From: Roseiarcus sp050012775
Lineage (GTDB): Bacteria > Pseudomonadota > Alphaproteobacteria > Rhizobiales > Beijerinckiaceae
Assembly: GCA_050012775.1 (NCBI GenBank)
Contig: JBEKGN010000023.1
Location: 1-64,000 of the forward strand
DNA: 64,000 bases
Direction: 5' to 3'
Positions 24,085 through 33,516 of this stretch are shown here, piece by piece. The notes below the pieces were generated by a model, which saw only the letters and a list, made by a program, of their open reading frames with translations, did no database searches and was not told the DNA's origin. The stretch's first letter is position 1, and each line of letters starts with the position of its first letter. The position numbers and the translations under genes are program-made.

Positions 24085-25029
24085 ATGCCGCAGATCATCA
24101 CGCCGTCGGTCCTCGACGCGATCTTCCAGAGCTTCTCCTTCGTCTTCAACGACGCGCTGAAGGGCGTCGAGCCGACCTGGTCGCTCGTCGCCATGGACGT
24201 GCCGAGCGCCGCCTCCGCCGAAAACTACGGCTTCCTCGGCCAGATGCCGCGGATGCGCGAATGGATCGGCGACCGCGTCGTCAACTCGCTCGATTCGTTC
24301 GGCTACCAGATCAAGAACCGCACCTTCGAGTCGACGATCGCGATCAAGCGCGAGCAGATCGAGGACGATCAATACGGCCTGTTCAAGCCCTTGTTCGCCG
24401 AAATGGGCCGCTCCGTGGCGCTATTCCCCGACGAGCTGGTCTATGCGCTGCTCGCGGCCGGCTTCTCCAGCCCCTGCTACGACGGCCAGAACTTCTTCGA
24501 CGCCGAGCACCCGGTGAAAGACGAGAACGGCAACCCGACCTTCGCCTCGAACGTCGCGACGGGTTCGGGGACGCCGTGGTTCCTGATGGACACCACGCGC
24601 GCGATCAAGCCGCTGATCTTCCAGAAGCGCCGGCCGTTCGATTTCGTCGCCAAGACCGATCCGCGCACCTCCGACCGCGTCTTCAACGCCAATGAATATG
24701 TCTACGGCACGGACGGGCGCTGCAACGCCGGTTTCGGCCTCTGGCAACTCTGCTACGCCTCGACCGCGCCGCTGACGCGCACTTCGTTCCGCGCCGCGCG
24801 CCAGGCGATGATCAACTTCAAGGCCGACTTCGGCCGCCCGCTCGGCGTCAAGCCGAACCTGTTCGTCTGCGGCCCGTCGAACGAACAGGTCGCGCGCGAT
24901 CTCTTCCTTTCCGACTTCCTCCCCGTCGACGGCGTGCCGGGCGAGGCGGCCTTGACCAGCGGCGCCGGCGTCATCGCCAACACCGACAAGAAAGCCGTCG
25001 AAATCTTGATGACGCCCTGGCTGACCTGA
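24085..25029 (+). CDS. Major capsid protein (Mu gpT-like)
   Basis: The 314-residue protein has the Mu T family features 'FSFVFNDALKGVEPTWSLVA', 'YGFLGQMPRMREWIGDR', 'FESTIAIKREQIEDDQYG' and 'FFDAEHPV'. It is the main HK97-fold shell protein. Confidence 0.93.
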   Translation: MPQIITPSVLDAIFQSFSFVFNDALKGVEPTWSLVAMDVPSAASAENYGFLGQMPRMREWIGDRVVNSLDSFGYQIKNRTFESTIAIKREQIEDDQYGLFKPLFAEMGRSVALFPDELVYALLAAGFSSPCYDGQNFFDAEHPVKDENGNPTFASNVATGSGTPWFLMDTTRAIKPLIFQKRRPFDFVAKTDPRTSDRVFNANEYVYGTDGRCNAGFGLWQLCYASTAPLTRTSFRAARQAMINFKADFGRPLGVKPNLFVCGPSNEQVARDLFLSDFLPVDGVPGEAALTSGAGVIANTDKKAVEILMTPWLT

Positions 25030-25121
25030 CGAATACCAGAGGGCGGTCCGGTACGGCTCGCGAGGCCCCCGGCTCCGGAGTTCAGCTCGCCGCCCGCACC
25101 CTTTTCGAGACGGAGACTTTC

Positions 25122-25349
25122 ATGGCCGCCAAGACCGCCGACCCCGCCGCTCCCGCGAGCGCCGCCGCCGCCCCGGCGATGGCCGGCGCGAAGGGCCAGA
25201 CCATCACCGTGCGCGGCCCCGAGGACGGGCGCTGGCGCGCCGGCCTCCGCTTCGGGCCGATCGAGGTCGTCGTCGACCTCTCGACGATCACGCCCGCGCA
25301 GCTCGCCGCGATCAAGGCCGATCCGAAATTGAGCGTCAAGAGCTCGTAA
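25122..25349 (+). CDS. Small head-region protein (Mu gp35-like position)
   Basis: The 75-residue protein has an Ala/Pro-rich start, then 'GRWRAGLRFGPIEVVVDLST ITPAQLAAIKADP', the pattern of the short protein that follows the capsid gene in many Mu-like phages (HI1506 type). Confidence 0.65.
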   Translation: MAAKTADPAAPASAAAAPAMAGAKGQTITVRGPEDGRWRAGLRFGPIEVVVDLSTITPAQLAAIKADPKLSVKSS

Positions 25350-25404
25350 CCGCTCCGCGCTTCGGCGCGGAGGATGCCCTCCTTGGGCGTTTCCTCCCTA
25401 GACT

Positions 25405-25432
25405 GCCCGCGGCTGCGGCCGCGGGCGCTTTT
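25405..25432 (+). terminator. Possible intrinsic terminator in the head operon
   Basis: An 8-bp perfect stem (GCCCGCGG/CCGCGGGC, 6-nt loop) is followed by GCTTTT. A second perfect stem, CTCCGCGC-TTCG-GCGCGGAG at 25353-25372, lies just upstream without a T run. Together they may cause partial termination or RNA stabilisation after the capsid genes. Confidence 0.4.
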
Positions 25433-25442
25433 GGAGTGTCCG

Positions 25443-25880
25443 ATGCCCTACGCCGCGGAAAGCGATCTCGACGCCAAGTGGGGAGCCGAACTCGTCACCC
25501 TCGCGGCGTGGAATCCGGCGACTTCGGCGCGCGACGAGGGCCGCATCGCGGTTGCGCTCGGCGCGGCGGCCGCCGTCATGGACGGCTATTTCGCGCGCCG
25601 CTACCCCTTGCCGCTCGCCCCGAGCGCCGGCGGCGCGCTGTTGCTGACCAACATCAACTGCGACCTGGCGATGGGGCTGCTCTCCAATACGCCCGGGACG
25701 CGCAACGAAATCGTCGCCGAGGCCGAGAAGCGCGCGCTTTCATTCCTGCGCGACGTCGGCGACGGCAAGGCCGCGATCCCGCTTCTTCCTTCCGCGGCCG
25801 AGCCGCAAGTCGCGCCCAACGAGCCCGTGCTGATAGCGGACCGGCACGAATGGGCGCGCGACCGCATGAGGGCGCTGTGA
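25443..25880 (+). CDS. Head-tail connector protein (DUF1320, Mu gp36)
   Basis: The 145-residue protein has the DUF1320 pattern: 'AAESDLDAKWG' start, 'AAAVMDGYFARRYPLPLAP' and 'NINCDLAMGLLS'. It is a neck/connector protein. Confidence 0.88.
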   Translation: MPYAAESDLDAKWGAELVTLAAWNPATSARDEGRIAVALGAAAAVMDGYFARRYPLPLAPSAGGALLLTNINCDLAMGLLSNTPGTRNEIVAEAEKRALSFLRDVGDGKAAIPLLPSAAEPQVAPNEPVLIADRHEWARDRMRAL

Positions 25881-26356
25881 GCGTCAAGGTCGAGATCGAA
25901 GTCGTCGGGCTCCAGCAAACGCTGGAACGTCTCGAGGCGCTCGGCCGCATCGAGTTCCACGAGCTGCTCGACGGCCTGGCGCGGATGGGCCAGCAACAGA
26001 CGCAACGACGTATCGAGTCGGAGAAGACGACGCCCGACGGCAAGGCGTGGCCTCTCACGCAAGACGGGCGCCCGGCGCTATTCGTCTCGGGGACGCATCT
26101 CTATCGCTCGATCGACCACGAGGCCGGCGCGACGCAAGCGCGCTGGGGTTCGGGCTGGATCGGCGCCAAGGTGCATCAGTTCGGCGCCGTCATCGTGCCG
26201 AAGGAGGCCAAGGCGCTCCATTTCCTGCTCGACGACCTCGACGTGTTCGCCAAGAAGGTGACGATCCCGGCGCGGCCCTATCTCGGCATCAGCGCGCAGA
26301 ACGCGCTCGATCTTGAAGCCGCGGCGGCGAAATTCATCGAGAGGTACGTTCAATGA
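25877..26356 (+). CDS. Virion morphogenesis protein (Mu gpG / P2 gpS-like)
   Basis: The 159-residue protein starts at a GTG overlapping the previous stop. 'ARMGQQQTQRRIESEKTTPD GKAWP' and 'IPARPYLGIS' are the family signature. It is a tail-completion or connector protein. Confidence 0.88.
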   Translation: MSVKVEIEVVGLQQTLERLEALGRIEFHELLDGLARMGQQQTQRRIESEKTTPDGKAWPLTQDGRPALFVSGTHLYRSIDHEAGATQARWGSGWIGAKVHQFGAVIVPKEAKALHFLLDDLDVFAKKVTIPARPYLGISAQNALDLEAAAAKFIERYVQ

Positions 26357-26946
26357 ACGACCTCCTCTCTCTTCGCGACGCCGTCGTCGTCTCGCTCAAG
26401 GCCAAGCTCCCCGAGGGGCTGTCGATCGAGACGCACGGCGGCACGTTCGACCTTGCCGAGGTCAAGCGCTTCGCCACGCTCGCGCCGGCGGTGCGGGTGG
26501 CGATCGTCGGCGCCGGGCGCGCCTCGCGCTACGCCGACGGACGCTGGAAGGTTCCCGTGCGCTTCGCCGCCGTCGTCTTCACCCGCGACACCGCGGACAC
26601 GACGAAGGTCAGGCGCGACGCGGCGGCGCTGTTGCTCGCCAGCGCGATCGAGCTGGCCGTCGCCTCCAACCGCTTCGGCCTCGAAGGCGTGTTCCAGCCC
26701 GAGGACGTCGAGGCGCGCTCGGAATATTCCGGGCCGCTCGACACGCTCGGCGTCGCGCTGTGGCAGGTGACCTGGACGTCCGCCGCGCTGATCGGCGCGC
26801 CGAACGATCCGCCCGACACGGCGATCGCCGCGCTGACGCAAGGTCTGGTCGAGGGCGTCGCGACCTGGAACGCGCCGACGCCGCCGGCGACGGCCGCATC
26901 GGGCCTCACCGGCGCCGATCCCCTCGACACGGGGGACAATTCATGA
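26353..26946 (+). CDS. Mu gp37-like protein (DUF1834)
   Basis: The 197-residue protein resembles the DUF1834/gp37 family in layout: N-terminal helix, 'PAVRVAIVGAGRASRYADGR' beta region, and a long 'AAALLLASAIELAVASNRFG' helix. It is a probable tail terminator or neck component. It overlaps both neighbours. Confidence 0.75.
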   Translation: MNDLLSLRDAVVVSLKAKLPEGLSIETHGGTFDLAEVKRFATLAPAVRVAIVGAGRASRYADGRWKVPVRFAAVVFTRDTADTTKVRRDAAALLLASAIELAVASNRFGLEGVFQPEDVEARSEYSGPLDTLGVALWQVTWTSAALIGAPNDPPDTAIAALTQGLVEGVATWNAPTPPATAASGLTGADPLDTGDNS

Positions 26947-27521
26947 GCCTCGTGCACCGCATCGAAGCGCTGGAATATCACATCGCCGACCTGAAGCGGC
27001 GCCAGTCGAACTTCATCCGCCCCGGCGTCGTCGTCTCCTTCGACCCGGCGACGAACACGATCGTCGGCGATATCGGCACGGCCGACGCGCCGGTGTTGAC
27101 GCATGCGATTCCGCTCTTCACGCACGCCGGCTCGGGCAAGAGCTGGCGGCCGATGAAGAAAGGCCAGCAGATCACGCTGCTCTGCCCCGACGGCGATCTC
27201 GCCAACGCGGTGGCGCTGCCCGGCGGTTTTCACGACAAGAATCCGGCGCCGTCGTCGAGCTCTTCGGAAGACATCGAAGCGCAGCGGGGAACGGCGCGGC
27301 TGCGCACCACCGACACGGCCGCGTTCCTCGAATGCGGCGCGTCGAGCGTCAAGGTCGTGGACGGAACGATCACGCTCACCGCGGCGCAGATCATCCTCGC
27401 GTCCTCGGCGATCTATATCGGCGGCGCCGACGCATCGAAGCCGGTCGCCATGCTCGGCACGGTCGACACCGCCGGCGCCGCCGACGTCAGCAATCTATCC
27501 ACCGTCGCCTACACCAAGTGA
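26943..27521 (+). CDS. Baseplate spike/assembly protein (P2 gpV-like)
   Basis: The 192-residue protein has an N-terminal OB-like fold ('RPGVVVSFDPATNTIVGDI') and a 'WRPMKKGQQITLLCPDGDL' segment. The C-terminal beta repeats (KVVDGTITLTAAQIILASSA) resemble the spike helix of gpV proteins. It opens the P2-type baseplate module. Confidence 0.88.
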   Translation: MSLVHRIEALEYHIADLKRRQSNFIRPGVVVSFDPATNTIVGDIGTADAPVLTHAIPLFTHAGSGKSWRPMKKGQQITLLCPDGDLANAVALPGGFHDKNPAPSSSSSEDIEAQRGTARLRTTDTAAFLECGASSVKVVDGTITLTAAQIILASSAIYIGGADASKPVAMLGTVDTAGAADVSNLSTVAYTK

Positions 27522-27534
27522 AAGGGCCTTTGAA

Positions 27535-27867
27535 ATGGCTGTGATCAAGAGACAGGGGAGGCGTCCGGGCCTCAGCGCGGGCAAGGCGAAGGTCGACATG
27601 ACCAAGGTGAGCTACACCGTGGTCAAGGAGATCTCCAACGGCATGAAGATCGCCGGCGCGCGGCGCCAGAAGGGCGACGTCTTCCTGGCGATTCCGCGCC
27701 ACGTGCATTTCCTGCTGCTCGAAGGCGTGATCGCGCCGACGCCGCCGGCTTCGAGCGCGGCGGCCGCGCCGGCCGCGCCGACCACGGCGGCCGCACCGGC
27801 CACGGCGCCTGCGGCGGCTTCGGCGAGCGCGCCCTCCTCGAGTTCGTCGACGGCCTCGGGGGGCTGA
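27535..27867 (+). CDS. Small tail-module protein with low-complexity tail
   Basis: The 110-residue protein has a folded-looking first 65 residues (SYTVVKEISNGMKIAGARRQ), followed by an Ala/Pro/Ser-only tail. No family was recognised. Confidence 0.6.
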   Translation: MAVIKRQGRRPGLSAGKAKVDMTKVSYTVVKEISNGMKIAGARRQKGDVFLAIPRHVHFLLLEGVIAPTPPASSAAAAPAAPTTAAAPATAPAAASASAPSSSSSTASGG

Positions 27868-27868
27868 G

Positions 27869-28249
27869 ATGCGCACCGGGATCGATCGCAACACGGGCGC
27901 GGTGTTGACCGGCTGGGACCATTGCGCCCAGTCGATCCTCGACATCGTCTCGACGGCGATCGGCTCCCGCGTGATCGCGCGGCCCTACGGCTCCAACGGC
28001 CCGAACCTCGTCGACCGGCCGCAGAGCCCGCCCTCGGTCGTCGCGCATTGGTCGGCGATCGCCGAGGCGCTGCGGCAATGGGAGCCGGGCTTCCGGCTGC
28101 GCCAGGTGAGCGCGACCCGGCTCGGCCCGGACGGCGTCGCCGCCTTCGCCCTCGCCGGCGACTATTACCCCAACGGCTATCTCGGCGATTATTCCGTCGT
28201 CATCCCGATGCAGACGGTCGCCGTGCCCGTTCCGGCGATCTTCTCATGA
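27869..28249 (+). CDS. Baseplate wedge protein (P2 gpW / T4 gp25-like)
   Basis: The 126-residue protein contains 'GWDHCAQSILDIVSTAIGSR' and 'PYGSNGPNLVDRP', the gp25/gpW signature. It forms the inner baseplate ring that nucleates the sheath. Confidence 0.88.
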   Translation: MRTGIDRNTGAVLTGWDHCAQSILDIVSTAIGSRVIARPYGSNGPNLVDRPQSPPSVVAHWSAIAEALRQWEPGFRLRQVSATRLGPDGVAAFALAGDYYPNGYLGDYSVVIPMQTVAVPVPAIFS

Positions 28250-29133
28250 GCACTTTCGCCACGATCGACCTCTCCGCCCTGCCGCAGCCCGCGGCGGTGC
28301 AGACATGGACCTTCGCGGGGATCGTGCAGGCGCGCCTCGCCGACTTCACCTCGCGCATGAACGCGGCGGGGATCGCTTACGACACCAGCGCGCTCGAAAG
28401 CGAGCCCGCGGTGATGCTGCAGGAGACCGGCGCCTATCGCGAGGGCCTGGTCTACCAGCGCGTCAACGAGGCGGTCCTGGCGACGTCGCTCGCCTGGTCG
28501 CAAGGGACGGACCTCGACGTCGTCGCGGCGACGTTCCAGACGATCCGCGCCCCCGGCGAACTCGACCCTTCGTTGCGTCGGCGCGCCCAGCTCGCCTGGG
28601 AAGCCTTGAGCCAGGGCGGCTCCTATGGCGGCTATCGCTACAAGGCGCTCTCGGCCGCCCCGGTCGACCTCGCCGACGTCGCGGTCTACGGCGGCGAAGT
28701 CGCCGGCGTCGCGCCGGGCCAAGTGATGATCGTCTGCCTCGGCGTCGCCGCCAACGGCGTTCCGGCGCCGGCCTCGCTCGCCGCGGTGCGCGCCCGCTTC
28801 CCGCGCGCCAACCGCAAGGTCAACGATCAGGTCGTGGTGCGCGCGGTCAATCCGGCGCTCTATTCGGTCGACGCGACCATCATCCTCAATCCCGGCCCGG
28901 ACGCCGCGACCGTGGTCGCCGCGCAGACGAGCGCGCTCAACGCCTTCGCGGCGGCGCGGCGCGCGATCGGCGCGTCCGTCACGCCGGGCAATATCGAGTC
29001 GGTGCTCGGCTATTCCGCGCCGGCCCTGGTCTACGACGTCGTGGTGCGCTCGCCCGCCGCGACGGTCGGCGGCGATCCCTTCTCGGCGCCGATCCTCTCC
29101 GGGGCGCGCGTCGTCTGGCAGGCGCGCTCATGA
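28246..29133 (+). CDS. Baseplate protein J-like (P2 gpJ)
   Basis: The 295-residue protein has the 'ESEPAVMLQETGAYREGLVY' and 'VNEAVLATSLAWSQGTDLD' segments of the J family, and 'RANRKVNDQVVVRAVNPALY' further on. It is a baseplate wedge component. Confidence 0.9.
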   Translation: MSTFATIDLSALPQPAAVQTWTFAGIVQARLADFTSRMNAAGIAYDTSALESEPAVMLQETGAYREGLVYQRVNEAVLATSLAWSQGTDLDVVAATFQTIRAPGELDPSLRRRAQLAWEALSQGGSYGGYRYKALSAAPVDLADVAVYGGEVAGVAPGQVMIVCLGVAANGVPAPASLAAVRARFPRANRKVNDQVVVRAVNPALYSVDATIILNPGPDAATVVAAQTSALNAFAAARRAIGASVTPGNIESVLGYSAPALVYDVVVRSPAATVGGDPFSAPILSGARVVWQARS

Positions 29134-29753
29134 GCGCGATCGACCTCCTTCCCCCCAACGCGACGCCGTTCGAGCGCGCGCAGAGCGCCGAGGACAATCG
29201 CGTCCTCGCGGCGAACGCGAACGCGATCCGCGCCGAGCGCCAGCCGGCGACCTGCGACGAGGCCTTCATCGCGCCGCTCGCATGGGAGCGCTCGATCCAC
29301 TTCTGGGCGCCGGGCGACGACGCGGGGAACCGCGCCCGCATCGCCTCGTCCTTCGCCGACCACGGCTCCTACGGCTCGCCGCCGGCGCTGGAGCAAGAGA
29401 TCGCGCTCGACACCGGCCTCGATATCGCGGTGCGCGAGTTCTGGGAGATCGCCGGGCTGGTCTGGCCTGACTTCGTCGTCGACTGCCTGATCAACATCGG
29501 CGACCCCGCCCCCAGCCTCGCCGCCGTCACGGCCTCCGCGAACACGCGCAAGAACGTTCGCGACGTGCTGGCGCGGGTGCGCTTCGTCGCCGCCCAGCCG
29601 GCGGCGGCGTTGAGCGTCGCCGCCGCCACCTGCGTCAACCCGCGGGTGAAGATCCTGCCGCTCAACGCCGCGCCGCCGCCGCCGCAGATCTACGTCGGCG
29701 CTTCGACGCGCGCGCTGCCCCACGTCACCATTTTGCCTCTGAGGGCCGCATGA
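29130..29753 (+). CDS. Tail protein I-like (P2 gpI)
   Basis: The 207-residue protein begins 'MSAIDLLPPNATPFERAQSA', the classic start of gpI proteins. It continues with 'ALEQEIALDTGLDIAVREFW'. It links baseplate to fibre. It overlaps J and the fibre gene by 4 nt each. Confidence 0.88.
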   Translation: MSAIDLLPPNATPFERAQSAEDNRVLAANANAIRAERQPATCDEAFIAPLAWERSIHFWAPGDDAGNRARIASSFADHGSYGSPPALEQEIALDTGLDIAVREFWEIAGLVWPDFVVDCLINIGDPAPSLAAVTASANTRKNVRDVLARVRFVAAQPAAALSVAAATCVNPRVKILPLNAAPPPPQIYVGASTRALPHVTILPLRAA

Positions 29754-31105
29754 CCACGCAAATCTACGCCACCCAGGTCACCGCCTATTACCTCGCCGCC
29801 CTCGCGTCGTATGAGGCGGGCGGCGCGGCGCTCAACATCGCCGGCGGCACACTCCTCGTCGGCGACGGCAACGGCTCGGTTCCCTCGATTTCTGCGCTGA
29901 TCGCCGCCAACGGCGTCACCCACCAGGTGTGGAGCGGGCAGACCATCAATTCCGTCTCCGTCGACCCGTCGAACCCGAACCAGCTCGATATCGCCTGCGA
30001 AATCCCGGCGGCGATCGGCGGCGCCGAGATCGGCCCATTCAACGTCACCGAATTCGCCATCCTCGACGTGACCGGCGCGTGCTGTGTGGTCGGCACGACG
30101 AACCTGCAGAAGACGACGTCGGGAGAGGGACAGACCTCGGACCTCGCCTGGATCGCGGCGATCGTCTGCTCCGTCGCGGGCTCGGTCACCGTGACGCCGC
30201 CAAGCGCCGGCTATGCGACGATGGCCCAGGTCATCGCCGGCTACGACGCCAACCTTCCCGGCGTCGCGGCGCCGATCACCAAGACCGATACGGTCAACTC
30301 GGCGGGCTGGACGAACCGCGTCATCGGCATCGCCAGCGCCTCGCAACCGGCCGACCCGGTGACGCCGACTTGGAGCGCGGCGGCTCTCGGAGCGGGGCGC
30401 CCCGCTTCGGCGGCCGAATACGCCGCCGGCGCGCCGACGGGCGGCGGCTTCGCGTGGCCGTGGCCGACGCTGCAACAGGTCGCCGCCTCGTTCGCTTCCG
30501 CCGCCAGCGCGATCGCGGCGATCGGCGCGTCGCTCGCCGGCTATCTCCTGAAGTCCGGCGGCACGATGACGGGCGCGCTCGTGCTCGCCGCCGACCCGAC
30601 CGCGGCGGCGCAGGCGGCGACGAAGCACTACGTCGACGCATCGATCGCCGGCGTTTCGGGCTTCTTGCCTGAGGCCGGCGGGACGATGACGGGGGCGTTG
30701 ACGCTCGCCGCCGATCCGACGGAGCCGTTGGAGGCGGCGACGAAAGAGTACGTCGACAACGCCGTCGCCGGCGAGAATCCCTTCACCACGACCGGCATCG
30801 GGGCGGTGCTCCAACTGGGCCTCGACTATTGGGCCGCCGGGCCCGCAACCGACCTCGGAACCTATCTCGGAACATACGGCAGCCTGGTCTACGGAACCGA
30901 CCCGGACGGCTCGGGCGGCGCGGCGGGCATCTATTCGTCGCCCGGCGCCAATTGGCCCTTTAGCGAAAGCTTCCAACAGATGCTTCGGGGCGTCGACGCA
31001 CGCTGGCCGAGCAGCTCGCCACCGGGGATATGGACAATCATATCCGTCGCGGGGGTCCCCGCGGCGACGGGCGGCCAGACCGTCTGGCTCCGCAGGACGG
31101 AGTGA
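29750..31105 (+). CDS. Tail fibre protein (P2 gpH position)
   Basis: The 451-residue protein's N-terminal region (about 1-150) is the collar/DUF3751-type baseplate attachment domain. Two repeats start GGTMTGAL(V/T)LAADPT and end TK(H/E)YVD, at about residues 268 and 308, as in many fibre shafts. The C-terminus is likely the receptor-binding part. Confidence 0.88.
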   Translation: MTTQIYATQVTAYYLAALASYEAGGAALNIAGGTLLVGDGNGSVPSISALIAANGVTHQVWSGQTINSVSVDPSNPNQLDIACEIPAAIGGAEIGPFNVTEFAILDVTGACCVVGTTNLQKTTSGEGQTSDLAWIAAIVCSVAGSVTVTPPSAGYATMAQVIAGYDANLPGVAAPITKTDTVNSAGWTNRVIGIASASQPADPVTPTWSAAALGAGRPASAAEYAAGAPTGGGFAWPWPTLQQVAASFASAASAIAAIGASLAGYLLKSGGTMTGALVLAADPTAAAQAATKHYVDASIAGVSGFLPEAGGTMTGALTLAADPTEPLEAATKEYVDNAVAGENPFTTTGIGAVLQLGLDYWAAGPATDLGTYLGTYGSLVYGTDPDGSGGAAGIYSSPGANWPFSESFQQMLRGVDARWPSSSPPGIWTIISVAGVPAATGGQTVWLRRTE

Positions 31106-31482
31106 TGACCAACGTCCTCCTCCTGCCGCAGATTTCGGGGTCGCTGACGATCGCGACCAACGCCGATCTGCGCGCCGCGCTGCAATTCACTCAGGCCGGG
31201 TCGAGCGCGGCGCTCGATCTCACCGGCATCGCCTTTCACACGCAAATCCGGCCGTCGGCGGGAAGCCCGGCGATCGCGCTCGATCTCTCCACCGCCAACG
31301 GGCTGCTGATCAACGGCGGGACGAACGGGCTGTTGTCATGGCTCGTCCCCGCCGCGCAGCTCGCGCAGATCGCGCCCGGCGCCTATGTCGCCGACCTCGT
31401 CGCGAGCGGCGACGCGGCGGTGGTCAATCTCTGCCAGGCCGCGCCGCTCACGGTCACCGTCGTCGAGGGCGTCACATGCTGA
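31105..31482 (+). CDS. Fibre-region accessory protein
   Basis: The 125-residue beta-rich protein includes 'LDLTGIAFHTQIRPSAGSPA IALDLS'. Such small proteins sit between fibre genes in many tailed phages. The specific role is unknown. Confidence 0.65.
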   Translation: MTNVLLLPQISGSLTIATNADLRAALQFTQAGSSAALDLTGIAFHTQIRPSAGSPAIALDLSTANGLLINGGTNGLLSWLVPAAQLAQIAPGAYVADLVASGDAAVVNLCQAAPLTVTVVEGVTC

Positions 31483-32012
31483 ACGTCGCCGCCGCGCCCG
31501 CGCCTCTCGGCATCGCCGCCGCGCTGCCCGGTCTTTCGATCGTCGCGGCGGCGACCTCGTCGCTCCAGGCGACATCCGGCGGCGCGGTCGCCAGCGTCGC
31601 CTCGTCGGCGTCGACCGCGAGCGTCACGGCCTCGGAAATCGCCGTCGCCGTCGCGGCGTTGAGCGAGGCGGCGGCGCTCGCGTTGACGCTCAAGGCCGTG
31701 ACGCTCGCGCCGATCGCCGGCGCGGTCGCGATCGACCTCAGCCAAGGAAACACCTTCGTCGTCGAGATGAACGCCTCGGCGACGCTGTCGTTTCTCAACT
31801 GGCCCGCGGCCGGCCGCTCGCAGCGCGTCGCGGTCTATTTCGTCCAGGACGCGACCGGTTCGCGCGTCGCGGCGTGGCCCGCGGTCAAGTGGCCGGACGG
31901 CGCGGCGCCGGCGCTCTCGCTCTCGCCGAACGCGATCGACTGCGTCGTGTTCGATTCGTTCGACGGCGGCGAAACCGTCTTCGCCAATCTGGTCGGCGAA
32001 GGCTACGCCTGA
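31476..32012 (+). CDS. Fibre-like protein with distal carbohydrate-module pattern
   Basis: The 178-residue protein has an Ala/Ser-rich helical start. The second half, with 'AWPAVKWPDGAAPALSLSPN' and 'FDSFDGGETVFANLVGEG', resembles the terminal domain of many phage tail fibres. It overlaps the previous gene by 7 nt. Confidence 0.7.
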   Translation: MLNVAAAPAPLGIAAALPGLSIVAAATSSLQATSGGAVASVASSASTASVTASEIAVAVAALSEAAALALTLKAVTLAPIAGAVAIDLSQGNTFVVEMNASATLSFLNWPAAGRSQRVAVYFVQDATGSRVAAWPAVKWPDGAAPALSLSPNAIDCVVFDSFDGGETVFANLVGEGYA

Positions 32013-32023
32013 AGGAGGTTTGA

Positions 32024-32425
32024 ATGGCCATCCAGTTCTCGGCCGCGGTGCGCAATGCGCGGCTCAACGCGATCTTCGCCACCATCGGCGCGTCGGCGAA
32101 GCTGCTGCTCTACACCGGCTCGGTTCCCGCCAACTGCGCGGCGAGCGCGACCGGCTCGCTGCTGGCGACGCTGACGCTGCCGTCGACGGAAGAGAACGCC
32201 GCCTCGGGCGGCGCGGAGACGCAGGCGAGCTCGCCGTGGACCGGCACGGCTAGCGCGGCCGGAACCGCCGGCTACTTCCGCGTCATGGACCCGACCGGCG
32301 CGACTTGCCATGTCCAAGGCACCGTCGGGCAGGGCTCGGGCGACCTGAGCTTCGACAATCCGACCTTCGCCTCCGGCCAGAACATCCAGATCACCTCGTT
32401 CACCCTGACCGACGGCAACGCCTGA
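32024..32425 (+). CDS. Tail-associated structural protein, unknown role
   Basis: The 133-residue beta-rich protein contains 'AVRNARLNAIFATIGASAKL LLYTG' and 'GYFRVMDPTGATCHVQGTV', a pattern common among phage tail-tip region proteins. AAGGAGG precedes the ATG. Confidence 0.7.
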   Translation: MAIQFSAAVRNARLNAIFATIGASAKLLLYTGSVPANCAASATGSLLATLTLPSTEENAASGGAETQASSPWTGTASAAGTAGYFRVMDPTGATCHVQGTVGQGSGDLSFDNPTFASGQNIQITSFTLTDGNA

Positions 32426-33504
32426 TGGGCAAGCTGGTCAACCGCGCCAAGATGACGGTGGCGAGCGCGCCGGGAACGGGCGCGATCCCGCTCGGCTCGG
32501 CGGTCGCCGGCTATCAGACCTTGGCCGCGGCGGGCGTCGTCAACGGCGACCTGGTTTCCTACGCGATCGAGGACGGATCGAACTGGGAGCTCGGCCTCGG
32601 CTCCTATGCCTCGAGCGGCCCGACGCTGACGCGATCGACGGTCCTTGCCTCGTCCAACAGCGGCTCGGCGATCTCGGCGTCGTCGGCCGCGCTCGTCTTC
32701 GTCACGCCGCTCGCCGGCGACATCGCGCCGCCGCCCTGGGGCATAACCGGCGGCCTGCCGACCGCGATGAGCGGCACGAGCACCACCGCCGCGATCACCG
32801 TCAGCCCCCTGACCGCGACCGACGCCTCGGGCGTGATGCTGATAGAGTGGACGGCGGCGCAATCCTGGGCGGTCTCGAACGGCAACGCCGCGAACGGCTG
32901 CGCCGACGGGACGACGCTGGGCAATTCCAAGACCTATCATATGTACGCCTGCCAGGGGCCGAGCGGGACGTGCCTCTACGCCTCGCAGACTTTCGGCATG
33001 GCGGCATCCTCCGCGCCGAGCGGCTACAACTCGTATGCGCGCCGCATATTCAGCTTCACGACGAGCAGCGCGGGCGCGCCGAACGCCGGTAATTTCGACG
33101 AAATCGGCGGCGGGGGTTATCAGTGCCTCCTCTCGACCATCCCGCTCGACATCAACGCCGCGTCGTCGACATCGTCGAGCCGCACGCTGTACGCCTTGAG
33201 CGTGCCGACCGGCCCGAAGATGCAATGGCTGGGGAGATTTAACGCCCAAGGGGGCGCCAACGGCGCCACCTATATCCTCTCATCTCCAGACGAGCCAGAC
33301 GTTGCGCCGGTTACGCCGGCTTCGCCCGGCTCTCCCTTCTTTGACCTGGCGGCCCAGTCGACCGTTTCGGCGGCGGGGTTGATGCACGCCGAGAGGTCGC
33401 TGCTGACGAACACGAGCGCTCAGCTGGGCGTTCGTTCCTCCTCCAGCGCAAACGGCACGCTTTACCTCGTCACAACCGGCTGGATTGACTTCCGCCGCAG
33501 TTAA
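32425..33504 (+). CDS. Putative receptor-binding or tail-tip protein
   Basis: The 359-residue protein's N-terminus ('VNRAKMTVASAPGTGAIPLG', 'YAIEDGSNWELGLGSYASSG PTLTR') is the adaptor domain found in tail proteins. The C-terminal part is Ser/Gly/Ala-rich beta sequence. It lies among fibre genes. Confidence 0.72.
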   Translation: MGKLVNRAKMTVASAPGTGAIPLGSAVAGYQTLAAAGVVNGDLVSYAIEDGSNWELGLGSYASSGPTLTRSTVLASSNSGSAISASSAALVFVTPLAGDIAPPPWGITGGLPTAMSGTSTTAAITVSPLTATDASGVMLIEWTAAQSWAVSNGNAANGCADGTTLGNSKTYHMYACQGPSGTCLYASQTFGMAASSAPSGYNSYARRIFSFTTSSAGAPNAGNFDEIGGGGYQCLLSTIPLDINAASSTSSSRTLYALSVPTGPKMQWLGRFNAQGGANGATYILSSPDEPDVAPVTPASPGSPFFDLAAQSTVSAAGLMHAERSLLTNTSAQLGVRSSSSANGTLYLVTTGWIDFRRS

Positions 33505-33516
33505 GGGCCGATCATC